Positions 19,737-28,999 of a stretch of DNA of 64,000 nucleotides are shown here, one piece after another (within the stretch, counting starts at the first letter, position 1; the number at the start of each line of letters is the position of its first letter). This DNA comes from CAYYKK01 sp046351395 (lineage in GTDB: Bacteria; Myxococcota_A; Polyangia; Polyangiales; Polyangiaceae): the NCBI GenBank assembly GCA_046351395.1, contig JAXLYP010000027.1, positions 1 through 64,000 of the forward strand, given 5' to 3'. Both the position numbers and the translations under genes were made by a program. Below the pieces are notes generated by a model. The model made no database searches. It saw only the letters and a list, made by a program, of their open reading frames with translations, and was not told where the DNA came from.

Positions 19737-21056
19737 CTAGAATGCAGCTCTAAGCCAATTCCAAAAGCGACCAGGTTTCTTGATTTGAGGAGCCGCTTCG
19801 GCCTCCTCGTCTCGCTCGGCGAGCCTCTCGCGCGACGGGTCGCGCCGCACGGGCCTGACGAGCTCAGTCTCCAAATCGCGGTCGCGCGAGTGCGCGAGCG
19901 CGTTGGCTCCGAACTGCACGAGCCCGACGCCGGTCGCGTACTGCGGCCCCGCGACGAGCTGGCTCAGCCCGCGAACACCGACGGGAGTGCCCATCCGGAC
20001 GGGCATCCCCAGGATCTCCTCGGCGAACTCCGTCATCCCCTCGAGGAGGACGCCGCCGCCCGTGAGGACGACGCCCGCCGAGAGCTGCTCGAGCAGCCCG
20101 GTGTCCTCGATGCGCTTGCGCACGACGGCGAAGATCTCCTCGACCCTCGGCTCGATGATGTCCGAGAGGACGCGCCGCGGGACGCGTCGGGGCATGTGCC
20201 CGCCCACCCCGGGGACCTCGATCTCCTCGTCCTCACCGACCATGCGGCCGAGCGCGCACCCGAAATTGCGTTTGAGGCGCTCAGCTTCCCCCATTGGTGT
20301 GCGGAGGCCCGCGGCCACGTCCGCCGTCACGTTCATGCCGCCCGCCGGGATGACGCTCGCGTGGGCGATCCCGCCGTCCACCATCAGGAGCAGGTCCGTC
20401 GTGCCGCCGCCGATGTCGACGACCGCGACGCCGATCTCCTTCTCGTCCTCGGACACGACCGCCTCGGCGCTCGCGAGCGAGGCGAGGACCACGTCCGCCA
20501 CCGAGAGGTCGCAGCGCTCGGCGCAGCGGACGACGTTCTGCACGCACGTCGTCGCGGCGGTGATGAGGTTCACCTTCACGCCCAGGCGGACGCCGCTCAT
20601 CCCGACCGGGTCACGGATGCCGTCGAGGTTGTCGACGGTGAACTCGCGCGGGAGCGCGTGGAGGATCTGGCGGTCCGCGTCGACGGGGATCGCGCGCGCG
20701 CCCTCGAGGACGCGGTCGACGTCGACGCGGCTGACCTCGCCGCCGTTGATCGCCGCGACGCCGTCGGACGAGTGGCACCGGACGTGGCTCCCGCCGACGC
20801 TCGCGTACACGGTGCGGATCTCGACCCCCGCGATCGACTGCGCGGCGTCGATGGCGTCCGCGATGGATCGGACGGTCCAATCGATGTTCGAGACGACCCC
20901 CTTGCGAAGTCCGCGGCAGGGGATGTTGCCGGCGCCGAGGATGTTGATGCCGTCCGCGTCGACCTCGCCGACGACGGCGCAGATCTTCGTGGTGCCGATG
21001 TCGAGACCGACGACGATCTCCGACATCTCACTGGGCTTTCCATCCCGGCTCTTCAT
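19737..21056 (-). CDS. ftsA: Cell division protein FtsA
   Basis: The protein has 439 residues. It is an actin-fold ATPase that tethers FtsZ to the membrane and recruits late division proteins. Motifs are IVVGLDIGTTKICAVVGEV (phosphate 1), VVDIGGGTTDLLLMVDGG (phosphate 2) and AGVVLTGGGVLLEGM (adenosine). The C-terminal end FWNWLRAAF is an amphipathic membrane-targeting helix. The start at ATG 21056 overlaps the stop of the small upstream ORF (ATGA); ATG 21026 (MSEIVVG) is a possible shorter start. It is followed by a 219-base gap before ftsZ. Confidence 0.95.
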   Translation of the reverse strand: MKSRDGKPSEMSEIVVGLDIGTTKICAVVGEVDADGINILGAGNIPCRGLRKGVVSNIDWTVRSIADAIDAAQSIAGVEIRTVYASVGGSHVRCHSSDGVAAINGGEVSRVDVDRVLEGARAIPVDADRQILHALPREFTVDNLDGIRDPVGMSGVRLGVKVNLITAATTCVQNVVRCAERCDLSVADVVLASLASAEAVVSEDEKEIGVAVVDIGGGTTDLLLMVDGGIAHASVIPAGGMNVTADVAAGLRTPMGEAERLKRNFGCALGRMVGEDEEIEVPGVGGHMPRRVPRRVLSDIIEPRVEEIFAVVRKRIEDTGLLEQLSAGVVLTGGGVLLEGMTEFAEEILGMPVRMGTPVGVRGLSQLVAGPQYATGVGLVQFGANALAHSRDRDLETELVRPVRRDPSRERLAERDEEAEAAPQIKKPGRFWNWLRAAF

Positions 21057-21367
21057 CGCGGCGTTGCCTCTTCGGTCAGGACCGTCCGCTCGACCGGCAT
21101 GGCGAGCGAGGACGAGGCGTGACGCTGCCAGAAGCCCCCGAACCGGTACAACTTTCCGGCCGCTCGCATTCGCTGCGCGCGCTCTCGTGCTCCGCGCTCG
21201 ATCCCCCGAGATCGTCCGGATAGCCGCGGCCGAGTCGCCTCGTGCTCCACAAAAGAACCGCGAATGAAGGGAGTGCGCTCGTTCGCGTCGGGTCGGGTGG
21301 CCCCATCGCCCGAACCGGCATCACCGGCCAGCGCCTTCCCCGTGGAGCGCGTCTCCCCCGCCCTCAT
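21053..21367 (-). CDS. Unknown 104-residue ORF coupled to both ftsQ and ftsA
   Basis: The start ATG (21367-21365) overlaps the ftsQ stop by four bases (ATGA), and its own stop overlaps the ftsA start in the same way. It fills exactly the 307-base space between two essential division genes. The protein is Arg/Gly/Ala-rich with no signal peptide, membrane helix or family I recognise. Third-position GC is about 77 percent, lower than in clear genes here, so it may be spacer sequence that stays open by chance. The double overlap is the only positive evidence. Confidence 0.35.
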   Translation of the reverse strand: MRAGETRSTGKALAGDAGSGDGATRPDANERTPFIRGSFVEHEATRPRLSGRSRGIERGARERAQRMRAAGKLYRFGGFWQRHASSSLAMPVERTVLTEEATPR

Positions 21368-22356
21368 TTCATCCTCACGACGACGCGGTCGGAGTTGCCG
21401 TCGTCGTCCAAGAAGATGACGGACGCGTTGCTCTTCCGCTTTTGAATCTCCGCGAGGACGCGGTCCGCCTGCTCCAATTTGCCTTTGAAGGGCGGGTTAC
21501 CGAGGTGGATCGAGATCCCTTCGCGACCGACGACGAGCTCGCTCGTGCCGTCGATCTCGAGGTGCACCTCTTGAATCGGGTAGCGCTTGACGATGTTCGT
21601 CTTGTTGGCCTCGTCGATGATGTCGAGCGCGCGCCGCACCAGCAGGGTGAGCCCGTCGCGATCCTTCAGCGCGGTCTCCGCCTTGATGCCCGTGACCACG
21701 GGGAGGTCGTACACGTCCTCAGGGGCGAGCTCCTTGAACACCTCCCCCTCCTGCGTGGCGAGGTAGAGCTTGTCCTCGAGCGCGACGAGGACGGCCGGCT
21801 GACGCTCGACGATCTTGATCGAGATCGTGTTCGGGAGCTTCCGCGTCACCGTCGCTTCGGCGACGTACGGCTCCTTCTCGATCAGCTTCTTCGCCTGATC
21901 CAAGTCGACGGAGAACACGTTCTGCCCGACCGCGACGTTGCCGGCCTTCGCGATGGACTCCGGGGTCAGCTTGCCGGCGCCCTCCACGGTGATGGTCTTC
22001 ACGTTGAAGCGCGGGCTCTTCGTGATGTACGCCTTGGCTCCCCACGCGGCGCCGACGGACGCCGCGATCACGAGGACGATCGCGACGAGGATGCGCGTGC
22101 CGGTCCACGCGGACGAGAGCGCCTTGCGGATCCGCCCCGGCGCCTTCGGGGTCTTCGGTCCTGCCGGCGGAGGCGGCACGGAGCGGACCACCGACGGAGG
22201 CTGCGGCGACTCCGATGCGCGCGGTGGCGGCGTCGCGTCCCGCTTCGGCTCGGGGCGCGCGCGCTCCTCCGGCCTCGGCTCGAGGCGACGATTGGAGGGC
22301 AGCGGCGCGGGGCCGCGGCCCGTCGAAGCCGGCCCTTTCGAGAAGGGGCCCTTCAC
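21364..22356 (-). CDS. ftsQ: Cell division protein FtsQ
   Basis: The protein has 330 residues from GTG 22356, overlapping the murC stop by four bases. A long disordered Pro/Arg-rich cytoplasmic part (1-75) comes first, then one membrane helix (about 88-108, TRILVAIVLVIAASVGAAWG). A POTRA domain starts with FNVKTITVEGAGKLTPESI, and the FtsQ beta domain follows (TVTRKLPNTISIKIVERQPA). It links early and late division proteins by binding FtsB/FtsL. The cytoplasmic tail is longer than in E. coli. Confidence 0.93.
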   Translation of the reverse strand: MKGPFSKGPASTGRGPAPLPSNRRLEPRPEERARPEPKRDATPPPRASESPQPPSVVRSVPPPPAGPKTPKAPGRIRKALSSAWTGTRILVAIVLVIAASVGAAWGAKAYITKSPRFNVKTITVEGAGKLTPESIAKAGNVAVGQNVFSVDLDQAKKLIEKEPYVAEATVTRKLPNTISIKIVERQPAVLVALEDKLYLATQEGEVFKELAPEDVYDLPVVTGIKAETALKDRDGLTLLVRRALDIIDEANKTNIVKRYPIQEVHLEIDGTSELVVGREGISIHLGNPPFKGKLEQADRVLAEIQKRKSNASVIFLDDDGNSDRVVVRMK

Positions 22357-23756
22357 GTCGCCCCCTCCGGAGGTCGCTGATCGAGGAGGTTCTTCAGCGC
22401 GCCCAGCGACTGGTTCACGTCGCCCGCGCCGAGCGCGATCACGATGTCCCCTTCCCGCGAGATCTTCTCGAGGAACTCCGGCAAAGCGGCCTTGTCCCCC
22501 ACGTAGTGCGCGTGGTGATGGCCGTGCTCTCGAACGGACTGCACGAGCCGCTCCGCCGTCACGCCCGGGATCGGAGCCTCACCCGCCGCGTAGATGTCGG
22601 TGATGACCAGGACGTCCGCCTGGTTGAAGGCGAGGCTGAACTCGTTGAACAGATCGCGCGTGCGCGAGTAGCGGTGCGGCTGGAACGCGACGACGACGCG
22701 GTGCTGCTCGCCCGGGTACGCGCGTCGCGCGGCCTCGAGCGTCGCGCGGATCTCCGCGGGGTGATGGCCGTAGTCGTCGACCAACGTGCGCCCCTTCGCT
22801 TGCCCGACGATGCTGAACCGGCGCGCGACTCCGCCGAACGTCGAGAGAGCCTGCTTGGTCACGTCGAGGGGGACCTCGAGCTCGTCCGCGACCGCGATCG
22901 TCGCGAGGCAGTTGAGGACGTTGTGCGCGCCGGGCATCTTCACCGTGAAGCCGCCGAGCGGCTCGCCGCGCCGGTACGCGTTGAAGCTCGTCTCGAGGCC
23001 GCGGAACTGGACGCCGCGCGCGGAGTAGTCCGACTGCGGGTTCGTGCCGTAGGTCACGTAGCGCCGCTGCACGCGCGGCAGCAGATCCTGGACGTGAGGG
23101 TGATCGAGGCAGAGCACGGCGAGGCCGTAGAACGGGACGCGCGCGACGAACTCGATGAACGCGTCCTTCAGCTTCTCGTGGCTGCCGTAGTGGTCGAGGT
23201 GCTCCGCGTCGATGTTCGTGACGACGGCGACCGTCGGGGAGAGCCGGAGGAACGAGCCATCGCTCTCGTCGGCCTCGGCGACCAGCAGATCCCCCGCGCC
23301 CAGCCGAGCGTTCGAGCCGAGCGCCGCCATCTTCCCGCCGACGACCACCGTCGGATCGAGCCCGGCCGCGCGCAGCACCGTCGCGACCAGCGAGGTCGTC
23401 GTCGTCTTGCCGTGCGACCCGGCGATCGCGACGCCGTACTTGAGGCGCATGAGCTCCGCGAGCATCTCCGCGCGCGTGATGACGGGGGTACCGAGCGCGC
23501 GAGCCTCCGTGAGCTCGGGGTTCGTGGGCTTGATCGCGCCCGAGTAGACGACGACGTCCGCCCCCGCGACGTTCTCGGCCCGGTGGCCGACGTCGATCCG
23601 CACGCCGATGCCCGTGAGTCGCTGCGTCGTGCCGGACTCCCGCAGATCCGAGCCCGAGACGTCGAACGAGAGGGAGCGGAGGATCTCGGCGAGGCCGCTC
23701 ATGCCTACCCCACCGACCCCGACGAAGTGAACGTGCCGAACGCGACCGCGAAACAT
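22353..23756 (-). CDS. murC: UDP-N-acetylmuramate--L-alanine ligase
   Basis: The protein has 467 residues from ATG 23756. It adds L-Ala to UDP-MurNAc using ATP, the first peptide step of peptidoglycan precursor synthesis. The N-terminal Rossmann motif is VHFVGVGGVGMSGLAEIL, the ATP loop IAGSHGKTTTTSLV, and the central residues EADESDGSFL and TNIDAEHLDHY are present. The C-terminal part has DDYGHHPAEI and FQPHRYSRT. The ATG overlaps the murG stop by one base (TGATG). No murB follows; ftsQ is next. Confidence 0.96.
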   Translation of the reverse strand: MFRGRVRHVHFVGVGGVGMSGLAEILRSLSFDVSGSDLRESGTTQRLTGIGVRIDVGHRAENVAGADVVVYSGAIKPTNPELTEARALGTPVITRAEMLAELMRLKYGVAIAGSHGKTTTTSLVATVLRAAGLDPTVVVGGKMAALGSNARLGAGDLLVAEADESDGSFLRLSPTVAVVTNIDAEHLDHYGSHEKLKDAFIEFVARVPFYGLAVLCLDHPHVQDLLPRVQRRYVTYGTNPQSDYSARGVQFRGLETSFNAYRRGEPLGGFTVKMPGAHNVLNCLATIAVADELEVPLDVTKQALSTFGGVARRFSIVGQAKGRTLVDDYGHHPAEIRATLEAARRAYPGEQHRVVVAFQPHRYSRTRDLFNEFSLAFNQADVLVITDIYAAGEAPIPGVTAERLVQSVREHGHHHAHYVGDKAALPEFLEKISREGDIVIALGAGDVNQSLGALKNLLDQRPPEGAT

Positions 23757-24883
23757 CAAACGCGCCTTTCTCGCGCGAGCGCGAGCAAATCCTCGGCGAT
23801 GTCTCGCGCCGCGCGAGGCCGCCCGAGCGCGGCAGCCGCGCTCGCCATCGCCACGCGGCGCGCTGGATCGCGGCCGAGCGTGACGAGCTGGTCCGAGAGG
23901 GTCGCCGGATCGGCGGAGCGCTGCTCGATCGCGACGGCCGCGCCAGCGCGCTCCAAGCTCCGCGCGTTCGCGAGCTGGTGCTGATCGGCGGCGAACGGGA
24001 ACGGGACGAGCACGCTCGCGCGCCCGATGGCGCAGAGCTCCGCGAGCGAGGACGCTCCCGCGCGCTGCAGCACGACGTCCGCCCGTGAGATCTGACCCGC
24101 GACGTCGTCGATGAAGTCGTCGACGCGCACCGGCGCCTTGGAAACCGCGATCGGCTTCGGCGTGTAACCGAGGTTCACGTAGGCCGCCTTGACCTCGTCC
24201 ATTCGACCGCGCCCGGTCTGGTGAACGATCGTCGCGTGGGGGATCTTCTCGACGACGCGCGCGAACGTCTCGGGGAGCGTCTTGTTGAAGTGGTCGGCGC
24301 CCTGGCTCCCTCCGAGGACCAGGATGCGGAACCGATCCGGGGCGGGCTCGTACGGCGCCCGCGCGAACGCGCTGCGCAGCGGGACACCGAACGCGCGCCC
24401 CTTCTCCTTCGAGAACTTGCGGTCCAGCTCCCCGAACGCGGTGTACGCCCGGCGCACGAACGGCGCGAGCAGGCGGTTCGAAAGACCCAGCACGCCGTTC
24501 GGTTCGAGCAACGTCACGGGGACACCCGCGAGGCGCGCGGCGAGCGAGATCGGTCCGGCCGCGTAGCCACCGACCGAGAGGACGACGTCCGGGCGACGCT
24601 TCGCGACGAGCCGACGAGCCTCGGGGAGGACCGCAAACGCGCGGGCGACGCCGCGCGCGAAGCCGCGCACGCCACCTCCGCGCAGCGGCGCGACATCGAG
24701 GAGCTCGAGGTCGCCGCGCGCGGCAGGGATCGCCTTCGCTTCGAGCCCCTTCGCTGTGCCGACGTAGAACACGGACGCGTCGCGATCGGCGGCGCGCACG
24801 GCCTCGCCGACCGCGAGCATCGGGTAGACGTGACCGCCCGTGCCACCACCTGCGATGAGGACGCAGATGGGGCTCCGCCCCAT
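23756..24883 (-). CDS. murG: UDP-N-acetylglucosamine--N-acetylmuramyl-(pentapeptide) pyrophosphoryl-undecaprenol transferase
   Basis: The protein has 375 residues from ATG 24883. This GT28 glycosyltransferase turns lipid I into lipid II on the inner face of the membrane. Motifs are IAGGGTGGHVYPMLAVGE (acceptor loop), SVGGYAAGPISLAA, LVLGGSQGADHFN and LQRAGASSLAELCAIGRASVLVPFP (donor site). ATG 24949, overlapping the ftsW stop, would add a 22-residue Ser/Pro-rich lead that is unusual for the family, so I prefer 24883. It is followed directly by murC. Confidence 0.94.
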   Translation of the reverse strand: MGRSPICVLIAGGGTGGHVYPMLAVGEAVRAADRDASVFYVGTAKGLEAKAIPAARGDLELLDVAPLRGGGVRGFARGVARAFAVLPEARRLVAKRRPDVVLSVGGYAAGPISLAARLAGVPVTLLEPNGVLGLSNRLLAPFVRRAYTAFGELDRKFSKEKGRAFGVPLRSAFARAPYEPAPDRFRILVLGGSQGADHFNKTLPETFARVVEKIPHATIVHQTGRGRMDEVKAAYVNLGYTPKPIAVSKAPVRVDDFIDDVAGQISRADVVLQRAGASSLAELCAIGRASVLVPFPFAADQHQLANARSLERAGAAVAIEQRSADPATLSDQLVTLGRDPARRVAMASAAAALGRPRAARDIAEDLLALARERRV

Positions 24884-24942
24884 CGACCCCGCGGAAGAAG
24901 GAGTCGGACAGAGAGGCAGAGGTTCGCTCCGCTTCGCTACGC

Positions 24943-26307
24943 TCACCATCCGGCCGCCCCCTCGTCGGCGGACGCGAGCACCACACCCGACGCGCTGGGG
25001 AGGTCGTGCTTCTTCTCGACGGGCTTCGGCTCCTCCTCGAGGGTGCGCCGCGGTCGAGAGATGGAGAGGAGGACGCCGACGGCGGCGGCGTTCACCATGA
25101 GGGACGAGCCGCCGTAGCTGATGAGCGGAAGGGTGAGACCCTTCGTAGGAAGGATCGCCATCGCGACGCACAAGTTCGTGAGCGCCTGCACGCCGAAGAG
25201 CGTCGCGATGCCGAACGCGAGGTAGCTGCCGTAATCGTCCGCAGCGCGGAGCGCGACCTTCACGCTGCGCGAGACGATGACGAGGTACGCGGCGACGAGC
25301 CCGAGGATCCCGACGAACCCGAGCTCTTCACCGATGATGGCGCTGATGAAGTCGGTGTGAGCTTCGGGCAGGTACAGCACTTGGAGGCCCTTGCCGAGGC
25401 CGAGCCCCCAAGTGCCGCCCGACCCGAAGCTCATCACCGACTGGAATGGCTGGTACGCGATTCCATCGCGATGCGACTCCATGTCGATCCAGGACACATA
25501 GCGCGCATAGCGATAGTTCGAGAACCGGACCGCCGCGACGGCGCCGAGGCCCAGCAACATCGTGAAGGCCGCGATGTACGGGACCTTGGCGCCCGCGACG
25601 AACATCATCGTGAACGTAAGGAAGAGAAGAACGACAGCGCTGCCGAAGTCTGGCTGCTTCAGACACAGCAGCATGAGAATGCCTGCGACGAAGAGGTGAG
25701 GAAGGAAACCGACCGCGAAGGATTTGATCTTCTCGGCCTTCTTGGTGAGCGAATAGGCGAGCCAGAAGACGATCCCGAGCTTCGCGAGCTCGGCGGGTTG
25801 GATGTGGATGGGCCCGAGTGAGAGCCAGCGGTTCGCGTTGCCTGCGCGGTGACCGAGGCCGACGACCGTGGCCACGAGCAGACCGATGACGACCACGAGG
25901 ATGGGGTACGTGAGCGGCTTGAGCTTGCGATAGTCGATGCGGCTCATGACCCACATCGCGAAGAGCGCGAGGATCGCGTAGACCCCCTGCCGCTTCAGGA
26001 AGAACTGAGCGTCGTGGTACTTCGTCGCCGCCTCGACGGTGCTCGAGCTGTAGACCATCACCACGCCGAAGCCGATCAGCGCGATCGCGACGCCCGCGAG
26101 CACGGAGTCGACCGGGCCGTCGGGGCTCGACTTGATCCACTTCGCGATCGGCTTGGGGAGAATCGTCGGCTCGGGCTTCTTCTCCTCGGCGTGCCGGTTC
26201 ACGGCGCGGTTCTGCGGCAGCTTCTTGGAGCCGGACGGCGGCGCGTCGGAGGGCTTGGGGGCCTTCCTGCCGAACACGTTGGAGAGTCTCGAAGAGATGA
26301 AGTTCAT
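24943..26307 (-). CDS. ftsW: Septal peptidoglycan polymerase FtsW (SEDS family)
   Basis: The protein has 454 residues from ATG 26307, two bases after the mraY stop. A Lys/Pro-rich cytoplasmic lead of about 70 residues precedes ten predicted membrane helices. SEDS motifs include SSTVEAATKYHDAQFFLKRQ, GNANRWLSLGPIHIQPAE (core extracellular region), PEAHTDFISAIIGEELGFVG and LTLPLISYGGSSL. It polymerises lipid II into glycan strands at the septum together with FtsI. The short disordered C-terminus (EEEPKPVEKK) is cytoplasmic. No murD separates it from mraY as is common elsewhere. Confidence 0.95.
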   Translation of the reverse strand: MNFISSRLSNVFGRKAPKPSDAPPSGSKKLPQNRAVNRHAEEKKPEPTILPKPIAKWIKSSPDGPVDSVLAGVAIALIGFGVVMVYSSSTVEAATKYHDAQFFLKRQGVYAILALFAMWVMSRIDYRKLKPLTYPILVVVIGLLVATVVGLGHRAGNANRWLSLGPIHIQPAELAKLGIVFWLAYSLTKKAEKIKSFAVGFLPHLFVAGILMLLCLKQPDFGSAVVLLFLTFTMMFVAGAKVPYIAAFTMLLGLGAVAAVRFSNYRYARYVSWIDMESHRDGIAYQPFQSVMSFGSGGTWGLGLGKGLQVLYLPEAHTDFISAIIGEELGFVGILGLVAAYLVIVSRSVKVALRAADDYGSYLAFGIATLFGVQALTNLCVAMAILPTKGLTLPLISYGGSSLMVNAAAVGVLLSISRPRRTLEEEPKPVEKKHDLPSASGVVLASADEGAAGW

Positions 26308-26309
26308 GT

Positions 26310-27440
26310 TCAGCGCAGCTTCATCGAGGCGAGGGACACGAGGGCGAGGAGGATCGAGATGATCCAGAAGCGAACGATGATCTTGGGCTCCGGCCAGCCC
26401 TTCTTCTCGTAGTGGTGGTGGATCGGAGCCATCAGGAAGATGCGCTTGCCCGTGAGGCGGAAGCTCACGACCTGCGTGATCACGCTCAGCGTCTCGATGA
26501 AGAAGATCCCCCCGAGGAGCACGCTGAGGAGCTCGTTCTTCGTGAAGATCGCGAGCATCCCGAGGCCGCCGCCGAGCGCGAGGGAGCCGACGTCGCCCAT
26601 GAAGACTTGGGCGGGGTACGTGTTGTACCAAAGGAACCCTATGCCCGCGCCGATCACCGAGCCGCAGTAGACCGACAGCTCACCGGCCGAGCGAATCGGT
26701 GGGATATCCAAGTATCCGGCCAGCGAGAAGCGCGCGATCGTCGCCCCGGCCACGTACGTCCAAATGAGGTACGTGCCCGCGTTGATCATGACGGGACCGA
26801 TCGCGAGCCCGTCGAGTCCGTCGGTGAGGTTCACCGCGTTCGACGTCGCGACGACGACGAACACCGCGAACGGCACGTAGGCCCACACGGGGAGCTCGAT
26901 CGGCACCTTCGAGAACGCGACGAACGGCAGCGCGAGGCGCGTGCGGATCTGGTTCCAGTCGAGGGGCATCTGCTCGGGGCGCAGGAACGTGTACGAGACC
27001 GCCGCGCCGCCGATGAGCGTCTGCCCCAGGAGCTTGTACCGACCGGGGAGCCCGCCCGTGTTCTTGCGCTTGATCTTGAGGTAGTCGTCCAGGTAGCCGA
27101 TGACGCCGTACCCGGCGGTCACCGCCGTCGTCGCGAGGACGAATGGGTTTCGGAGATCCGCCCACAGCACGGTGGGCACGAGCAGGCTTAGGAGGATGAG
27201 CGCGCCGCCCATCGTCGGCGTGCCCGCCTTGATCCGGTGTGTCTCGGGCCCCTCTTTGCGGACGACCTGGCCGATCTGCTTCCGCTTCAGCTCGCGGATG
27301 AACCACGGCGCGAGCACGAACGTGATCAGCATCGCCGTGATCGTCGCCATGATCGTCCGGAACGGGATGTACCGGAGGACGTTGAGCCAGCGGAGCCAGC
27401 CGTAGTGCAGCTTCAACGGGTAGAAGAGCTCGTAGATCAC
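26310..27440 (-). CDS. mraY: Phospho-N-acetylmuramoyl-pentapeptide-transferase
   Basis: The protein has 376 residues from GTG 27440, overlapping the murE stop (GTGA). This integral membrane enzyme transfers phospho-MurNAc-pentapeptide to undecaprenyl phosphate to form lipid I. The catalytic aspartate motifs are IGYLDDYLKI and NLTDGLDGLAIGP, and the HHHYEKKGWPEPKI loop is complete. About ten membrane helices are visible. The usual murF upstream and murD downstream are both missing. Confidence 0.96.
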   Translation of the reverse strand: MIYELFYPLKLHYGWLRWLNVLRYIPFRTIMATITAMLITFVLAPWFIRELKRKQIGQVVRKEGPETHRIKAGTPTMGGALILLSLLVPTVLWADLRNPFVLATTAVTAGYGVIGYLDDYLKIKRKNTGGLPGRYKLLGQTLIGGAAVSYTFLRPEQMPLDWNQIRTRLALPFVAFSKVPIELPVWAYVPFAVFVVVATSNAVNLTDGLDGLAIGPVMINAGTYLIWTYVAGATIARFSLAGYLDIPPIRSAGELSVYCGSVIGAGIGFLWYNTYPAQVFMGDVGSLALGGGLGMLAIFTKNELLSVLLGGIFFIETLSVITQVVSFRLTGKRIFLMAPIHHHYEKKGWPEPKIIVRFWIISILLALVSLASMKLR

Positions 27441-28999
27441 GCTGCCCCTCCCCTTCCGCGCCGCATCGCGAGCGCAGCACGCCCCACCACGCGATCGTCG
27501 AACGCGGACGTGACGGCCCCGATGATCTGGTAGGGCTCGTGGCCCTTCCCGGCGATCAACACGACGTCACCGGGGGACGCGTCGAGGACGGCCGTTTGGA
27601 TGGCGCGCTCGCGGTCGAGCTCCACGGTGAAGCGTGCGCCCTCTCGCTCGAGACCGGGGACGATCTGCGCCGCGATCGCGCGGGGGTCTTCGCTCCGCGG
27701 GTTGTCGTTCGTGACGATCCCGAGATCGGCGCCGCGGCCCACCGCCGCCCCCATGAGCGGGCGCTTCCCGGGGTCTCGATCCCCGCCGCAGCCGAACACG
27801 CAGAGGACGCGGCCTCGCGTCATCGCACGGACGCTCTTCAGCGCGCGCTCGAGCGCGTCCGGGGTGTGCGCGTAGTCGACGACGACGATTACGTCGTCGA
27901 CGCCGGGCTCGTCGCAGCGCTCGAGTCGGCCCGGCACCTGGAACGACGTCGAGAGCGCGGCGCCGATCGCGTCCCGGTCGATCTCGAGCAGCCAAGCGAT
28001 GGAGATCGCGCAGAGGAGGTTCTCAACGTTGTGCTCGCCGACGAGCGACGAAGCGACCTCGACGAGGCCGGAGGGCGTGCGCGCCGTCAGCCGGATGCCC
28101 GCCGAGGAGAGATCGACGCGCTCCGCGGCGACCTCGACCACGCTCGGACTGACGCGCGGCTTCGCCGAGTAGCGAGCCTTGCGCAAGCCGTACGCGAGGC
28201 GCTTTCCGAGCTCGACGCCGAAGGCATCATCCTCGTTGATCGCCGCGGAGGACGGCCCGAGATCGATGAAGAGGCGCGCCTTCGCGTCCGCGTAGCTCGC
28301 CATGTCGCCGTGGTAGTCGAGGTGGTCCTGCGTCAGGTTCGTGAGGGCGGCGACGCGGAAGCGCACAGCGTCCGCGCGTGCGGCCGCGAGCGCGATGCTC
28401 GAGACCTCCATGACGAGGTGGGTCGCCCCGCGCGCCTTCATCGTCGCGGCGATGCGCGCGAGCTCGTCCGCCTCGGGGCTCGTGTGCTTCGCCTCGGCGA
28501 ACCAACCCTCGAACTCGTGGCCCAGCGTCCCGACGATCCCGCACCGGCCGGCGCCCGCCTGGATGCACTTCGCGACGAGCCGCGACGTCGTCGTCTTGCC
28601 GTTCGTTCCCGTGATGCCGACCACGTCGAGCCCGAACGTCGGGTGCCCGTAGACCGCCGCCGCCGCGTACGCGAGCGCGCGAGGCACGTCGTCCGCGTGG
28701 ATCACCGGGACGGGGAACACGCCGCTCGCAGGATCGGCAGAGGATCGGAGGATCGCCGCGGCGCCCCTTCGAACCGCGTCCTCGATGAACGTCGATCCGT
28801 CGAACCGCTGCCCCGGCCGCGCGACGAAGAGATCGCCGGGCTCCACCGCGCGCGAGTCGTGATGCACACCGGTGACGCGCACCGACGCGCCCTCCCCGGC
28901 GAGGTGCGCCCCAGGGATCTCGCGCACGAGATCGGCGAGCGAGATCCCCATCGGGGCGCTTTCGCTGCGGGCGGGCGGGAGGGCACGTTCCATGGTCAT
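27437..28999 (-). CDS. murE: UDP-N-acetylmuramoyl-L-alanyl-D-glutamate--2,6-diaminopimelate ligase
   Basis: The protein has 520 residues from ATG 28999, which shares one base with the ftsI stop (TGATG). ATG 28993 is also possible. It adds the third stem amino acid. The ATP loop GITGTNGKTTTSRLV, the Mur ligase core NLTQDHLDYHGDMASYADAK and the DNPRSEDP motif are present. The DNPR motif is diagnostic for meso-diaminopimelate rather than lysine, so the wall is DAP-type. It ends overlapping mraY directly; murF is not between them. Confidence 0.96.
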   Translation of the reverse strand: MTMERALPPARSESAPMGISLADLVREIPGAHLAGEGASVRVTGVHHDSRAVEPGDLFVARPGQRFDGSTFIEDAVRRGAAAILRSSADPASGVFPVPVIHADDVPRALAYAAAAVYGHPTFGLDVVGITGTNGKTTTSRLVAKCIQAGAGRCGIVGTLGHEFEGWFAEAKHTSPEADELARIAATMKARGATHLVMEVSSIALAAARADAVRFRVAALTNLTQDHLDYHGDMASYADAKARLFIDLGPSSAAINEDDAFGVELGKRLAYGLRKARYSAKPRVSPSVVEVAAERVDLSSAGIRLTARTPSGLVEVASSLVGEHNVENLLCAISIAWLLEIDRDAIGAALSTSFQVPGRLERCDEPGVDDVIVVVDYAHTPDALERALKSVRAMTRGRVLCVFGCGGDRDPGKRPLMGAAVGRGADLGIVTNDNPRSEDPRAIAAQIVPGLEREGARFTVELDRERAIQTAVLDASPGDVVLIAGKGHEPYQIIGAVTSAFDDRVVGRAALAMRRGRGGAA

